Counted from the first letter of the stretch, positions 28,374 through 37,531 are shown. The stretch is DNA of 64,000 nucleotides from Xenorhabdus sp014467285 (GCF_014467285.1 NZ_NKHR01000019.1:1-64000); one strand, 5' to 3'. The notes: generated by a model from the letters alone, not told the origin. Translations and numbers: made by a program.

Positions 28374-30278
28374 ATGGAGCAGCATAGACGGTTTGATGTT
28401 ATCTGCATGGGACGTATCGCGGTTGATCTGTATGGTCAGCAGATTGGCTCCCGTCTGGAAGACATGGGGAGTTTTTCAAAATATCTGGGTGGATCTTCGG
28501 GGAATGTGGCCTACGGTACGGCTTGTCAGGGATTAAAATCCTCAATGCTGGCAAGAGTTGGCGATGAACACATGGGGCGCTTTCTGCGTGAGGAGTTGAT
28601 GCGGGTTGGCTGTGATACCAGTCATTTGATTACTGACAAAGAACGGCTGACGGCATTGGTTTTGCTCGGTATTAAAGATAACGAAACATTCCCGCTGATT
28701 TTTTACCGTGATAATTGTGCTGATATGGCCATTACCCGCGATGATTTCAGTGAAGACTATATTGCATCTTCCCGTTGTCTGGCGATCACCGGAACTCATC
28801 TTTCCCATCCACAAACTCGTGATGCTGTGCTGACCGCACTGCAATATGCCCGCCGCAATAGTGTCAAGACGGCCATTGATATTGATTATCGCCCGGTATT
28901 GTGGGGATTGACCTCACTGGGTGACGGTGAAACTCGTTATATCGCTTCAGAGCAGGTGACATCACAATTACAGGAAGTGCTTTCCCAATTTGATCTGATT
29001 GTAGGAACCGAAGAAGAATTTCATATTGCTGGTGGTGTTACGGACACGGTAGAAGCCTTGCGAAATGTACGAGCACTGACGACTGCAACATTGGTTTGCA
29101 AGCAGGGGGCGTTGGGATGTTCTGTATTTATTGCCAGTATTCCAGACACCTTAGATGAAGGGATCACCGTACAAGGCGTAAAAGTGGAAGTATTAAATGT
29201 CCTGGGGGCAGGAGATGCTTTTATGTCAGGCTTATTGCGTGGTTACCTCAACAACGAAAGCTGGGAACAGGCTTGCATCTATGCCAATGCTTGCGGGGCT
29301 TTAGTCGCTTCCCGTCATGGCTGTGCGCCAGCTATGCCGGACAAAACTGAATTGGATAATTATCTGATGCGGGCAGCGGAAGTGCCGTGTCCTGATTTGG
29401 ATGTACATCTCAATCACTTGCATCGTATTGGTAGCCGGCGTAAACAGTGGGATGAACTGTGTGTGATGGCATTTGATCACCGTATTCAGTTTGTTGAAAT
29501 GGCACGCAAAGTGAATGCCAGCCTCGATCGAATTCCACAATTGAAAAAATTACTGTTCCGAGCCAGCCAAGAGGTTTGCACAGAAGCCCATTTGGAAGGA
29601 AAAGCGGGAATATTGTGTGACAGTAGTTTCGGTCAAGATGTACTGAATGCCGCAACAGGAAAGGGGTTATGGATTGGTCGTCCGATAGAACTACCCGGTT
29701 CCCGGCCACTTTGCCTTGAACATGGTGATATTGGTTCTCAGCTTATTAACTGGCCACACGAACATATCGTGAAATGTTTAGTGTTCTTCCATCCAGAAGA
29801 TAACCTTCCATTACGTCTGGAACAGGAAAAAACGGTGCAGGAAGTCTATGCTGCCTGTTGTCAGTCTGGTCATGAATTATTGTTGGAAGTGATCTTGCCA
29901 GTCGATATGCCCCATTCTGATGAGCTATACCTGCGAGCGCTCCAGCGTTTCTACAATCTCGGCGTTAAACCTGACTGGTGGAAATTACCGCCGATGCAAT
30001 CCACTACCTGGGATCAAATTTCGGCATTGATTGAACAGCGTGATCCTTATTGCCGGGGAGTTGTGATCCTTGGCCTTGATGCCCCTGAAACCATCCTGAA
30101 AGCCAGCTTCAAAGCGGCAGCCGGAAAATCGATAGTGAAAGGCTTCGCTGTCGGACGAACGCTGTTTGGTCAACCTTCATTACAATGGCTGGCGGAAGAA
30201 ATTGATGATGAGGCTCTTATTCTGCAAATAAAAACCAACTATCACAATCTGATTAGCTATTGGCGCCAGCGCGGATAG
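28374..30278 (+). CDS. iolC: IolC kinase fused to IolJ-type aldolase domain
   Basis: The 634-residue protein joins two pathway steps. Residues ~5-325 form a PfkB-family kinase (GGSSGNVAYGTACQG near the N-terminus; NVLGAGDAFMSGLL with the catalytic Asp) that phosphorylates 2-deoxy-5-keto-gluconate. Residues ~345-634 form a DUF2090-type domain annotated in enterobacteria as 5-dehydro-2-deoxyphosphogluconate aldolase, yielding dihydroxyacetone phosphate and malonate semialdehyde. No separate iolJ is in the window, consistent with the fusion supplying that activity. Ribosome binding site AAGAGGTG precedes the ATG; iolE follows after 37 bp. Confidence 0.9.
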   Translation: MEQHRRFDVICMGRIAVDLYGQQIGSRLEDMGSFSKYLGGSSGNVAYGTACQGLKSSMLARVGDEHMGRFLREELMRVGCDTSHLITDKERLTALVLLGIKDNETFPLIFYRDNCADMAITRDDFSEDYIASSRCLAITGTHLSHPQTRDAVLTALQYARRNSVKTAIDIDYRPVLWGLTSLGDGETRYIASEQVTSQLQEVLSQFDLIVGTEEEFHIAGGVTDTVEALRNVRALTTATLVCKQGALGCSVFIASIPDTLDEGITVQGVKVEVLNVLGAGDAFMSGLLRGYLNNESWEQACIYANACGALVASRHGCAPAMPDKTELDNYLMRAAEVPCPDLDVHLNHLHRIGSRRKQWDELCVMAFDHRIQFVEMARKVNASLDRIPQLKKLLFRASQEVCTEAHLEGKAGILCDSSFGQDVLNAATGKGLWIGRPIELPGSRPLCLEHGDIGSQLINWPHEHIVKCLVFFHPEDNLPLRLEQEKTVQEVYAACCQSGHELLLEVILPVDMPHSDELYLRALQRFYNLGVKPDWWKLPPMQSTTWDQISALIEQRDPYCRGVVILGLDAPETILKASFKAAAGKSIVKGFAVGRTLFGQPSLQWLAEEIDDEALILQIKTNYHNLISYWRQRG

Positions 30279-30315
30279 CGAAGCCGGAATAACTATGTAA
30301 AACAGGAGAACCCTT

Positions 30316-31206
30316 ATGGCTGTTCAACTTGGCATCAATCCCCTGACATGGACTAATGACGACTTGCCTTCTTTGGGTGCAGAAATACCTCTGGAAACTT
30401 GCCTGACAGAAGGGCGGCAGGCGGGATTTTCAGGTTTTGAGCTTGGCAATAAATTTCCTCGTCAGGCGCAGGTTTTGGGGCCTATTCTGGCTGCCCATGA
30501 TTTGAAACTGGTGTCCGGTTGGTATTCTGGGGAACTACTCACGCGCAGTGTTGAGGAAGAAACCGCAGCGGTTCAGCCGCATTTGACTCTATTGCGTGAA
30601 TTAGGCGCTACCGTGATGGTGTTTGCCGAAGTGACACACTGCATTCATGGTAATCAGAGTAAACCAGTACATCTGCGACCTCTGTTTCCGGCAGGGCGCT
30701 GGCAGGAATATGGCGAAAAGCTGACAGAGTTCGCTCATTATACCCAATCACAAGGCGTGCAGATTGCTTATCATCACCATATGGGGACAGTGATTGAAAG
30801 TGCAGAAGACATCAATAACCTGATGGAAAATACAGGAGAAGAAGTGGGTTTGTTATTGGACACCGGGCATCTGACCTTTGCCGGCGATGATCCATTGGCA
30901 GTAGCAAGACGCTGGTGCAAACGTATTAACCATGTGCATTGCAAAGATATTCGTCCTGACGTGTTGAAGGATGTCAAAAATCGGAAGACCAGTTTCCTTG
31001 ATGCCGTATTGAGTGGTGTTTTTACCGTACCCGGTGATGGTTGCGTCGATTATCCGGCCATTTTTGATGTATTGAAAGCGAATCACTATAACGGTTGGTT
31101 GGTCGTTGAGGCAGAACAAGATCCCGCTGTTGCCCATCCGCTGGCTTATGCCACGATGGGATATAACAATTTGTATCGATTTGCCAAAGAAGCGGAATTG
31201 ATTTAA
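30316..31206 (+). CDS. iolE: myo-inosose-2 dehydratase
   Basis: The 296-residue protein is a TIM-barrel of the xylose isomerase-like/AP endonuclease 2 superfamily. It dehydrates scyllo-inosose to the trihydroxycyclohexane-dione used by IolD. Features include the opening GINPLTWTNDDLPSLG, typical of IolE, and acid/His metal-site residues in LLLDTGHLTFAG and HCKDIRPDVL. AGGAGA precedes the ATG at 8 bp. It lies between iolC and iolB in one transcription unit. Confidence 0.92.
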   Translation: MAVQLGINPLTWTNDDLPSLGAEIPLETCLTEGRQAGFSGFELGNKFPRQAQVLGPILAAHDLKLVSGWYSGELLTRSVEEETAAVQPHLTLLRELGATVMVFAEVTHCIHGNQSKPVHLRPLFPAGRWQEYGEKLTEFAHYTQSQGVQIAYHHHMGTVIESAEDINNLMENTGEEVGLLLDTGHLTFAGDDPLAVARRWCKRINHVHCKDIRPDVLKDVKNRKTSFLDAVLSGVFTVPGDGCVDYPAIFDVLKANHYNGWLVVEAEQDPAVAHPLAYATMGYNNLYRFAKEAELI

Positions 31207-31241
31207 ATGCGACTGATTTAAATACAAAGAGTGGGGGCCAA

Positions 31242-32072
31242 ATGTCTAAATTACTATCAAAATACCACGTACCCGATCAGGATAAGCGGATACAACATAT
31301 CACGCCGCAAACAGCAAACTGGGAACATGTCCACTTCTCTGTTTATGAACTGAATGTGGGAGAATCCATTACCTTACCTGCATCGGAAAATGAAACTTGT
31401 CTGGTGTTGATTGCGGGAATAGCTTCGGTGATTACACTTCAACAACGATTTGAGAAAATTGGGGAACGCATCAGCCCATTTGAGCGTAAAAAACCTTATG
31501 CTGTTTATGTTGCACCCAATGAACTAATGGTCATCATTGCTGAAACTCAACTCGAATTGGCGGTATGTCAGGCAAAGGGGAAAGGAAATTATCCTACCCG
31601 CTTGATTACACCGCAGGATATTAGTGCGGAACACCGTGGCAATGGCAATAATCGGCGTTATGTTCACAACATTTTGCCCGACGACCAACCTGCGGATAGC
31701 CTGCTGGTTGTTGAAGTTTATACTGATGAGGGATGCACCAGCTCCTATCCTAGCCACAAGCATGATACCAACAATGAACCACAAGAAACTTATCTGGAAG
31801 AGACCTATTACCATCGTCTGAATCCATCGCAGGGTTTTTGTGTGCAGCGGGTCTATACCGATGATCGCTCGTTAGATGAAACCATGGCAGTTTACAACAA
31901 GGATGTGGTGATGGTACCAAAAGGGTATCATCCCGTGGCTACCATTGCAGGTTATGATAGCTATTATTTGAATGTCATGGCTGGCCCGACCCGTAAGTGG
32001 TTATTCACGTGGGAAAAAGATCATCAATGGGTTAATAGCGAAGAATATGCAGCGAAACATGCCAGCCGTTAA
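31242..32072 (+). CDS. iolB: 5-deoxy-glucuronate isomerase
   Basis: This 276-residue bicupin of the KduI/IolB family converts 5-deoxy-glucuronate to 2-deoxy-5-keto-gluconate, the substrate of IolC. The metal-binding region YPSHKHD, followed downstream by LEETYYHRLNP and the late HPVATIAGYD, gives the expected His/Glu ligands. It is the last gene of the inositol operon, 35 bp after iolE, and is followed by a strong hairpin. Ribosome binding site is the G-rich GTGGGGG. Confidence 0.92.
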   Translation: MSKLLSKYHVPDQDKRIQHITPQTANWEHVHFSVYELNVGESITLPASENETCLVLIAGIASVITLQQRFEKIGERISPFERKKPYAVYVAPNELMVIIAETQLELAVCQAKGKGNYPTRLITPQDISAEHRGNGNNRRYVHNILPDDQPADSLLVVEVYTDEGCTSSYPSHKHDTNNEPQETYLEETYYHRLNPSQGFCVQRVYTDDRSLDETMAVYNKDVVMVPKGYHPVATIAGYDSYYLNVMAGPTRKWLFTWEKDHQWVNSEEYAAKHASR

Positions 32073-32083
32073 ATGGAAAACGG

Positions 32084-32101
32084 CTCCCCGGATGGGGAGC
32101 A
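32084..32101. terminator. bidirectional terminator iolB / NCS1 permease
   Basis: GCTCCCC (32084-32090) and GGGGAGC (32095-32101) form a perfect 7-bp GC-rich stem with a GGAT loop between convergent genes. Read on the minus strand it is followed by CGTTTT. A second, overlapping hairpin pairs AGCCGTT (from 32065) with AACGGCT (to 32086), so two mutually exclusive structures can form at the iolB end. Confidence 0.7.
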
Positions 32102-32120
32102 ATATCAAGGATGTTTCATG

Positions 32121-33410
32121 TTAAAAGCGCTTACAGATTAACTTAAATACTCCATAGGCAACACTTGCCAGCAATAACGAATTAATTGCCGGTACACCCC
32201 AATCTGTTCTCAGGCCAATAATACTACCGATAAGACAGGCGATAATAGCCGCCCAGCCGATGGTTGGTGTTTCATGGGGAAGCGTGCCTTTTTTCAGGCT
32301 ATTACCCAGTACCTGACGATGGGAACGCAGAATATAGTAATCAACCAGCATGATCCCAAGGATAGGAGGGAAGACAACGCCTAATACCGTCAGGAAATCT
32401 ACAAATCGTTCTAGAATACCCAGAATAGAAAGTAGCGTTCCTAGCATGCCAATGGCTATAGTTGTCGGAGGATAGCTAAGTTTTTTGCCTGTGATGCCCT
32501 CTATCGCATTGATAATGCCTAATGACGAAGAGTACAGGTTTAAGTCATTGACTCTCAATGTAGAAAAGACGACGACCATAAGACCCGTTCCTCCTGCGAC
32601 TTGTGACATGATAGTAACGACATCTGCTGTATTCAGCGCTTTTGCAATGAGAATCGCAAGGCCATTAATGACAAATTCACCAGCAATAATAGTCAACAAG
32701 GTGATCCCGAAAACATGCTTGCCTGATTTGGTATAGCGGGTGAGATCCGGAGTCATCAAACTGGCTACAATTGCACCGCCAACAACAATAGTGATTCCTG
32801 CACTGATAGATAGCTTTTCACCAGAGTGAGGCAGCTTAATGATCTCGTGCAAATATTGATCTGTTCCGCTGGATAGCACACTAGTAGAGATATAAGCGAT
32901 CAGAAAAATAAAGAGGGGAACAGCAATTCTGGCAGTAAACCGTAACGCCTTAAAGCCAAAAGTAACCAATGTGGTTAACAATATGCCGGATAAGGCTGCT
33001 GCCCGGCTAAACCCAAGTTTGTCACCAGAAGCAAAGTTAAGCGAATGGGCAAAAATGGCATTTTGGATACCAAACCAGCCCAGTAAACTGACTGCAACAA
33101 CGAACCCGATTAATACTGAACCTATGCGGCCAAAACCACACCATCGAGCCAACAGGCTACCGGATAAACCTTCACGCATTCCCGCAAAGCCAAGCCCAAC
33201 TGTAACAATACCAAAAATCAAACTGCCGATGAAAATGGCGATAAAAGCATCGAGCACCGCCATAGAGTTACCGAGTACAGCCCCAAGCATAAATTGATCC
33301 AATGCCGTCAACATACCCATATGAACAATCGCCACGCTTAACAGCGATAAACGTTGCGTTTGTGGCACTCGGCTCAGTGGGTAGTGTTCAATTTTGAGCA
33401 CGACTATCAT
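32121..33410 (-). CDS. NCS1-family permease (purine-cytosine permease-like)
   Basis: This 429-residue inner-membrane protein has about 12 hydrophobic helices and the CodB-like N-terminal half (LLGWFGIQNAIFAHS; SLMTPDLTRYTKSG in helix 6-7), placing it in nucleobase:cation symporter family 1. Substrates in the family are cytosine, purines, allantoin, hydantoins and thiamin precursors; which one applies is unknown. It starts 13 bp after the LuxR-family gene stop, so the two are co-transcribed. The frame begins at ATG 33410, but GTG 33401 has better spacing to AAGGGA and may be the true start. It is unlikely to belong to the inositol operon because it is convergent to it. Confidence 0.8.
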   Translation of the reverse strand: MIVVLKIEHYPLSRVPQTQRLSLLSVAIVHMGMLTALDQFMLGAVLGNSMAVLDAFIAIFIGSLIFGIVTVGLGFAGMREGLSGSLLARWCGFGRIGSVLIGFVVAVSLLGWFGIQNAIFAHSLNFASGDKLGFSRAAALSGILLTTLVTFGFKALRFTARIAVPLFIFLIAYISTSVLSSGTDQYLHEIIKLPHSGEKLSISAGITIVVGGAIVASLMTPDLTRYTKSGKHVFGITLLTIIAGEFVINGLAILIAKALNTADVVTIMSQVAGGTGLMVVVFSTLRVNDLNLYSSSLGIINAIEGITGKKLSYPPTTIAIGMLGTLLSILGILERFVDFLTVLGVVFPPILGIMLVDYYILRSHRQVLGNSLKKGTLPHETPTIGWAAIIACLIGSIIGLRTDWGVPAINSLLLASVAYGVFKLICKRF

Positions 33411-33423
33411 TCCCTTGATTTAT

Positions 33424-34119
33424 TTAGATAAAGAGAACGCCTTTTTCAATGAGGCGTTCTGGAATATAACTGTCTAATTGTATATTCAGGCAAAATTCCT
33501 CAAATTGTTGGATCGAATGAACATTGGCCTTCTGATAGATGTTATACACCCTGTTTTCTATCGTCTTGTGGCTAACGTTGTATATTTGAGCAATTTCCTT
33601 ATTTGAGCGTCTTTGCAGCATTAAGAAGATGATATCCAGCTCACCTTTGGTAAACAGATCGGTTGCAGCTTCTGTCGTGAGAACACTGGGTGCTTGGCGA
33701 TTGATGTATTTTAAAGGAGAAAGATTACTGAGTGGTTTAGCATTCCACACTATTCCGATACACTCTTTTTCATCGTTATATATGGGAAATTTTTCACTGA
33801 TGAAAGGTGAGAGCGAGTTTTTTCCGTACCAATAATGTGTTTCGATAATTGAAACTCTATCTTTTGATTTCTCTGTTCTCCGGTCATGCTCTTTAAGATC
33901 TTGTGAAAATTGATCATCAGACCAATCTGTTGGAAATTCACAATCTAACTTACCTTCGACATCAAAATTTGTTGGTGTATTAGTGTAAAGGTAAGCAGCT
34001 TTATTCATATAGATATGTCGGGACACTAAATCCTTAATGCCCCAAGGATCGCTGAGATGTTCCATCATGGCGATTAACCCCTTTAAATAGGGTTCATTAT
34101 TTTTAAGGGATAAACTCAT
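33424..34119 (-). CDS. PAS4-LuxR solo transcriptional regulator
   Basis: The 231-residue protein has an N-terminal PAS-like sensor region (about 1-140) and a C-terminal LuxR helix-turn-helix (FTKGELDIIFLM, then RRSNKEIAQIYNVSHKTIENRVYNI compressed around residues 160-205). Photorhabdus genomes encode many LuxR solos with a PAS4 domain instead of an AHL-binding domain, and this one fits: no LuxI homologue is nearby and the N-terminus lacks the AHL-binding pattern. The ligand is unknown. Operon position just ahead of an NCS1 permease suggests it senses or controls uptake of a small nitrogenous compound; that is inference. Confidence 0.78.
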   Translation of the reverse strand: MSLSLKNNEPYLKGLIAMMEHLSDPWGIKDLVSRHIYMNKAAYLYTNTPTNFDVEGKLDCEFPTDWSDDQFSQDLKEHDRRTEKSKDRVSIIETHYWYGKNSLSPFISEKFPIYNDEKECIGIVWNAKPLSNLSPLKYINRQAPSVLTTEAATDLFTKGELDIIFLMLQRRSNKEIAQIYNVSHKTIENRVYNIYQKANVHSIQQFEEFCLNIQLDSYIPERLIEKGVLFI

Positions 34120-34529
34120 CTCTATCTCATGTAATTTATACTTGTTAAATTTTAACTAATAAATAATAACGCATGTATTTATATACCTGTCTTCATTAAC
34201 ATCATACCCATAAAAGATAATTTTCCGTATAAATTGGAGAATTGAAACTAAAAAATCAACATAAGTCATATCTCCTATATTTTGAGTTGTCATTATGTGT
34301 TTCATTATCTGTTTTGTTGGTTTCTATATAAAATATAAATTATTTAATTAATATTTTCAATATAAGATAATTTTGTTATATTACTAAATAATATCAGTTA
34401 AAAATAAATTGCTATCATTTTTGCTATTTAATGACAAGAGTGTTTTTCACCCTTCCTTGCTCTAAGAAAAAATGGTTAGTCTAAAAGGTCATATAAATTA
34501 GCCAGTTATATATTTTTCTGGGCGTTAGT
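34120..34529. other. AT-rich divergent promoter region
   Basis: This 410-bp gap separates two divergently transcribed regulatory genes. It is about three-quarters A/T. I see no RNA gene, strong palindrome or repeat in it. Confidence 0.5.
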
Positions 34530-35144
34530 ATGTATAAGAAACAAAAAATGAAACACCTGAAAAAAAACTTACAATATCTACTTGATTCCAGAGGGGAAAC
34601 AAGAGTATCTCTCTGTGATCGAACAGGGCTTAACCGTACAACTATCTATAATATTTTGGATGGCAGAGTTCAAAACGTTCACTCTTCTACAATACAAAAA
34701 GTCTCCAATTTCTTTGGCGTATCATATAGTGAAATAGAGGCAACGGATATTGCAGAAAAAGAACGTCTGGACGCGGTTGTCTCTTATGAAGGAAACATGA
34801 ACCCCAGTGCTGTTCCGTTATTTATGCAGTCTGAATGCATTACTTCTGACTTTTCTGACAGTAAGATAGGGTCTCTGATTGTGGATAGGCCACTGACTTA
34901 TTATTTTGGTTCAGGGCCTAATATCGTTGCCATTTTACTTGAGAATGATTTTTTAGGTAAATATAATGCAGGTGATTTATTAATAATTAAGAGGGGTAAC
35001 TATCAGAACAATAACCCAAAATTATGTTTCGATCCAAAAAAGCAGAAGTTTCATATAAAAGAGTTTACTCAAGAGAATTCGGATAGTTTTATGGTGATTG
35101 GGGATATAATGGAAGAACGGTTCGGATATGGGAAAAAAATATAA
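34530..35144 (+). CDS. HTH-XRE regulator with LexA-like C-terminal domain
   Basis: The 204-residue protein starts with an XRE-type helix-turn-helix (LDSRGETRVSLCDRTGLNRT, then TIYNILDGRV; residues ~15-65). It ends in a LexA/S24-like fold (VAILLENDFLGKYNAGDLLI, residues ~125-150). In active S24 repressors the equivalent of NDF is DSM with the nucleophilic Ser; here that Ser is absent, so self-cleavage is not expected. The 3' end overlaps the next gene by 17 bp, pointing to translational coupling. Start could be ATG 34530 or 34548; neither has a strong ribosome binding site. It probably regulates its own operon. Confidence 0.68.
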   Translation: MYKKQKMKHLKKNLQYLLDSRGETRVSLCDRTGLNRTTIYNILDGRVQNVHSSTIQKVSNFFGVSYSEIEATDIAEKERLDAVVSYEGNMNPSAVPLFMQSECITSDFSDSKIGSLIVDRPLTYYFGSGPNIVAILLENDFLGKYNAGDLLIIKRGNYQNNNPKLCFDPKKQKFHIKEFTQENSDSFMVIGDIMEERFGYGKKI

Positions 35145-35985
35145 ATTACTGGGATTCAATAGTCAGGATAATACAGCGAATGTATTAATTTTATCAACCG
35201 GAAAGGTGTTGAAAATAAACACAAAGGAGCTTGAAAAGAGCGAAATAGCGGATGATCTGGACAATCACGAGATAAAATCACTTTATAGAAAGTTGTATTC
35301 TAGTTTCCCAAATACTCCCTCAGTTTATGAAATTGAAGAGCGTAATGAAAAATCCTGGGTTATTTATTCGTTTCTCGCATTATTACTGACAATTTTCTAT
35401 ACATTCAGCAATATAGCAGCAGCAAAACCCGTTTATATCGAATACCTTGATATTATTGTTACTCCTGGTACGTTTATTTATCCTTTTTCATTTTTAGTTA
35501 TTGATTTGCTGAGTGAATTTTATGGATTCAGATTAGCAAGAAAAGCAATATACATGTCATTAATCTCTAATCTGATTATCGTATCCTTGTTGAGTATTTC
35601 AACCAGTTTACCGGCAATTGCAAGTTGGGATTTAAATGATCAGTATAATGCTCTGATGAATCATATATTGTCGGCAATCTTTGCATCCTCTTTGTCATTT
35701 TTAGTTTCAGAGCTTGTCAACTCTTATATTTTGTGCAAGCTGAAAGATATGACAAATTCTCGTTTTTTGGCGTTAAGAGTATTTTTCAGTACATTCATTG
35801 CATCAGTGATTGATAGTTTTATTTTCTGTTTTGTAGCATTTTATGGAAAATTGCCTGTAAATCAAATTGTTGCAATGATGATCGTGCAAATCCTAATTAA
35901 GATTTTCTTTGCATTGTTTAATGTATTTCCCGCTTACGGCTCACGTTATTTATTTAATCGGTGGGTTGTCAAAACAGCAAACTAA
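35128..35985 (+). CDS. VUT/YhhQ-type membrane transporter with N-terminal extension
   Basis: The 285-residue protein has six or more hydrophobic segments from residue ~78 onward, including VTPGTFIYPFSFLVIDLLSE followed by FYG. This signature belongs to the vitamin uptake transporter (VUT, COG1738, YhhQ) family known for queuosine-precursor uptake. The first ~78 residues form a soluble, charged region (TGKVLKINTKELEKSE) absent from YhhQ, which is about 220 residues. It overlaps the LexA-like regulator gene by 17 bp. Queuosine-precursor transport is the family expectation; the extra domain and coupling to a regulator suggest a specialised member. Confidence 0.7.
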   Translation: MGKKYKLLGFNSQDNTANVLILSTGKVLKINTKELEKSEIADDLDNHEIKSLYRKLYSSFPNTPSVYEIEERNEKSWVIYSFLALLLTIFYTFSNIAAAKPVYIEYLDIIVTPGTFIYPFSFLVIDLLSEFYGFRLARKAIYMSLISNLIIVSLLSISTSLPAIASWDLNDQYNALMNHILSAIFASSLSFLVSELVNSYILCKLKDMTNSRFLALRVFFSTFIASVIDSFIFCFVAFYGKLPVNQIVAMMIVQILIKIFFALFNVFPAYGSRYLFNRWVVKTAN

Positions 35986-35992
35986 CAAGCCG

Positions 35993-36013
35993 CATGGGGG
36001 GTATCCCCCCATG
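35993..36013. terminator. perfect GC-rich hairpin after VUT gene
   Basis: CATGGGGGG (35993-36001) and CCCCCCATG (36005-36013) form a 9-bp perfect stem with a TAT loop 8 bp after the transporter stop. There is no T-tract, but position and stability suit transcript termination or 3'-end protection. Confidence 0.65.
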
Positions 36014-36022
36014 ATGCTATTA

Positions 36023-36056
36023 CCTATTTAAAATCAATGCCTATTTAAAACCAGTG
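36023..36056. repeat. 17-bp tandem duplication
   Basis: CCTATTTAAAATCAATG (36023-36039) is followed directly by CCTATTTAAAACCAGTG (36040-36056), differing at two positions. It lies in an otherwise featureless 650-bp AT-rich gap between 36014 and 36664. Confidence 0.65.
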
Positions 36057-36560
36057 CCCTTATTTTTCATAATCACATAAGATATGATATTACTTTTCTA
36101 TAACCAATAAACTTATTCATTTATAACTACATGTAATTATATTGCGCATATTTATGCAGTAACCCTGTTTATATTCACGCAATCAATGTAGGGATTTACT
36201 GTTTTACCTCGTTTTTATCAGGGCATAGACAGTCTTAGGAGAGATTTAAATTTAATTGTTATTTATCAACATAATACGTGGATTTTGGTTGGTATTTTGT
36301 TCATATGGCACCAAAAAATAACGTATAAATTCATCATTAAAATCACCATTTGATGTTTTATATGTTGATTTTAGTATTTGTCTGGTGTATTTATTTTACT
36401 ATAAAAACATAAGTTAAAATTGATATTTATCTGAAAGGTTAGGAAAGAAGCATTTCTCTCCTTCTGTATCGGTAAAATATCTTCATTATTTTGAATAAAA
36501 ATTTTTACTCGCCCGGCACCAGGGTAATGTTAGTTTGTTTTTTGTACTTATGAAAGCCCG

Positions 36561-36591
36561 GTCTCTTAGTTGATATTCCTGATTAAGAGAC
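36561..36591. repeat. 8-bp inverted repeat
   Basis: GTCTCTTA (36561-36568) and TAAGAGAC (36584-36591) with a 15-nt loop lie downstream of the AraC-type gene on the minus strand and could be part of its 3' end. Confidence 0.4.
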
Positions 36592-36614
36592 TAGGCAATC
36601 ATATACCAAACGGG

Positions 36615-36654
36615 TTTCAAATTGCGGCATAACCGACACAACCGCAACTTGAAA
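36615..36654. repeat. long imperfect palindrome, candidate dispersed repeat / terminator
   Basis: The arm TTTCAAATTGCGG (36615-36627) pairs with CCGCAACTTGAAA (36642-36654) at 12 of 13 positions, with a 14-nt loop, 10 bp beyond the AraC-type gene stop. The CAACTTGAAAG end resembles a short repeat that I recall being common between genes in Photorhabdus, Xenorhabdus and related enterobacteria, so it may be a dispersed palindromic element reused as terminator. Confidence 0.45.
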
Positions 36655-36664
36655 GAGAGGCTTT

Positions 36665-37531
36665 TTACACCAGAGGCAGGTAGATATCTGTCACAGTTTC
36701 AGTTTCTGGGACGTTAGGGAATAACTTTACTCGTTCAAAAAATAGTGGGAAGTCCCGGACTTCTTGGTTGTTTTCCGACAGCCAGCGTGTATACAAGTAA
36801 TTGACTAAGGTGGTTATTTCCTCATCTGGACCAATATGTCTTATATAAGCACATTTTCCTGATGGAATGGTTTTTTTGATGATTATTGGGTTGTTAATCT
36901 CAAACATGGAGGAGACTTCGACACACAAATCAAATTTATATTCATCCGGTTCAACTTTTGTCGGATCTGCATAAACAAGATTGAATGTTTTGTACCGCCC
37001 GAGTGGTAATTTATTGTTTATTCTCCACTCTTTGAATGCCCTGATTGTATGACCGATATCCGATGGAGAGCCTTTGTGTTCCATAACTGCGATTGAATTT
37101 TCTGGAAAATCAACGATTTTCACTTCAAGATAAGGTAATTTCTCATTCATCACTTTAGTCCTAATTTCATTTATGATTTGGTGTTGGCTATACCAGACAG
37201 ACCAATCAGGCTCTTGCCTGAATTCAGTGGGACTTTGACCAATAGCGCTTTTGAATGCTCTTGAGAATGCCTCGGGACTTTCATATCCACAGGCAAAAGC
37301 AATGTCTATAACTGGGTTATTGCTATAGGCGAGATCATAAACGGCTTTTTTCAATCGAAGTTGCCTGATATAGGCAGCAACGCTGATGCCGTAATTTGCT
37401 GAAAATAATCTGTGAAAGTGATACTTAGAGCAAGCTGCAACACGGCTCAAATTTTCTCCATCCATCTGTGTATCAATATGTTCATCGATGTAATGAAGAA
37501 GTGCATGTAATCGCTGTTTAATCATTGTCAT
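36665..37531 (-). CDS. AraC-family regulator with GyrI-like effector domain
   Basis: The 288-residue protein has an N-terminal AraC/XylS DNA-binding region of two helix-turn-helix units (LSRVAACSKYHFHRLFSANY and IDIAFACGYESPEAFSRAFK, residues ~27-90). A C-terminal GyrI-like/SOUL-type small-molecule-binding domain follows (residues ~130-288, with KTIPSGKCAYIRHIGPDEE). This order matches Rob/SoxS-like and BltR-type effector-sensing regulators. Targets are unknown. GGCGGA lies before the ATG. Confidence 0.8.
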   Translation of the reverse strand: MTMIKQRLHALLHYIDEHIDTQMDGENLSRVAACSKYHFHRLFSANYGISVAAYIRQLRLKKAVYDLAYSNNPVIDIAFACGYESPEAFSRAFKSAIGQSPTEFRQEPDWSVWYSQHQIINEIRTKVMNEKLPYLEVKIVDFPENSIAVMEHKGSPSDIGHTIRAFKEWRINNKLPLGRYKTFNLVYADPTKVEPDEYKFDLCVEVSSMFEINNPIIIKKTIPSGKCAYIRHIGPDEEITTLVNYLYTRWLSENNQEVRDFPLFFERVKLFPNVPETETVTDIYLPLV

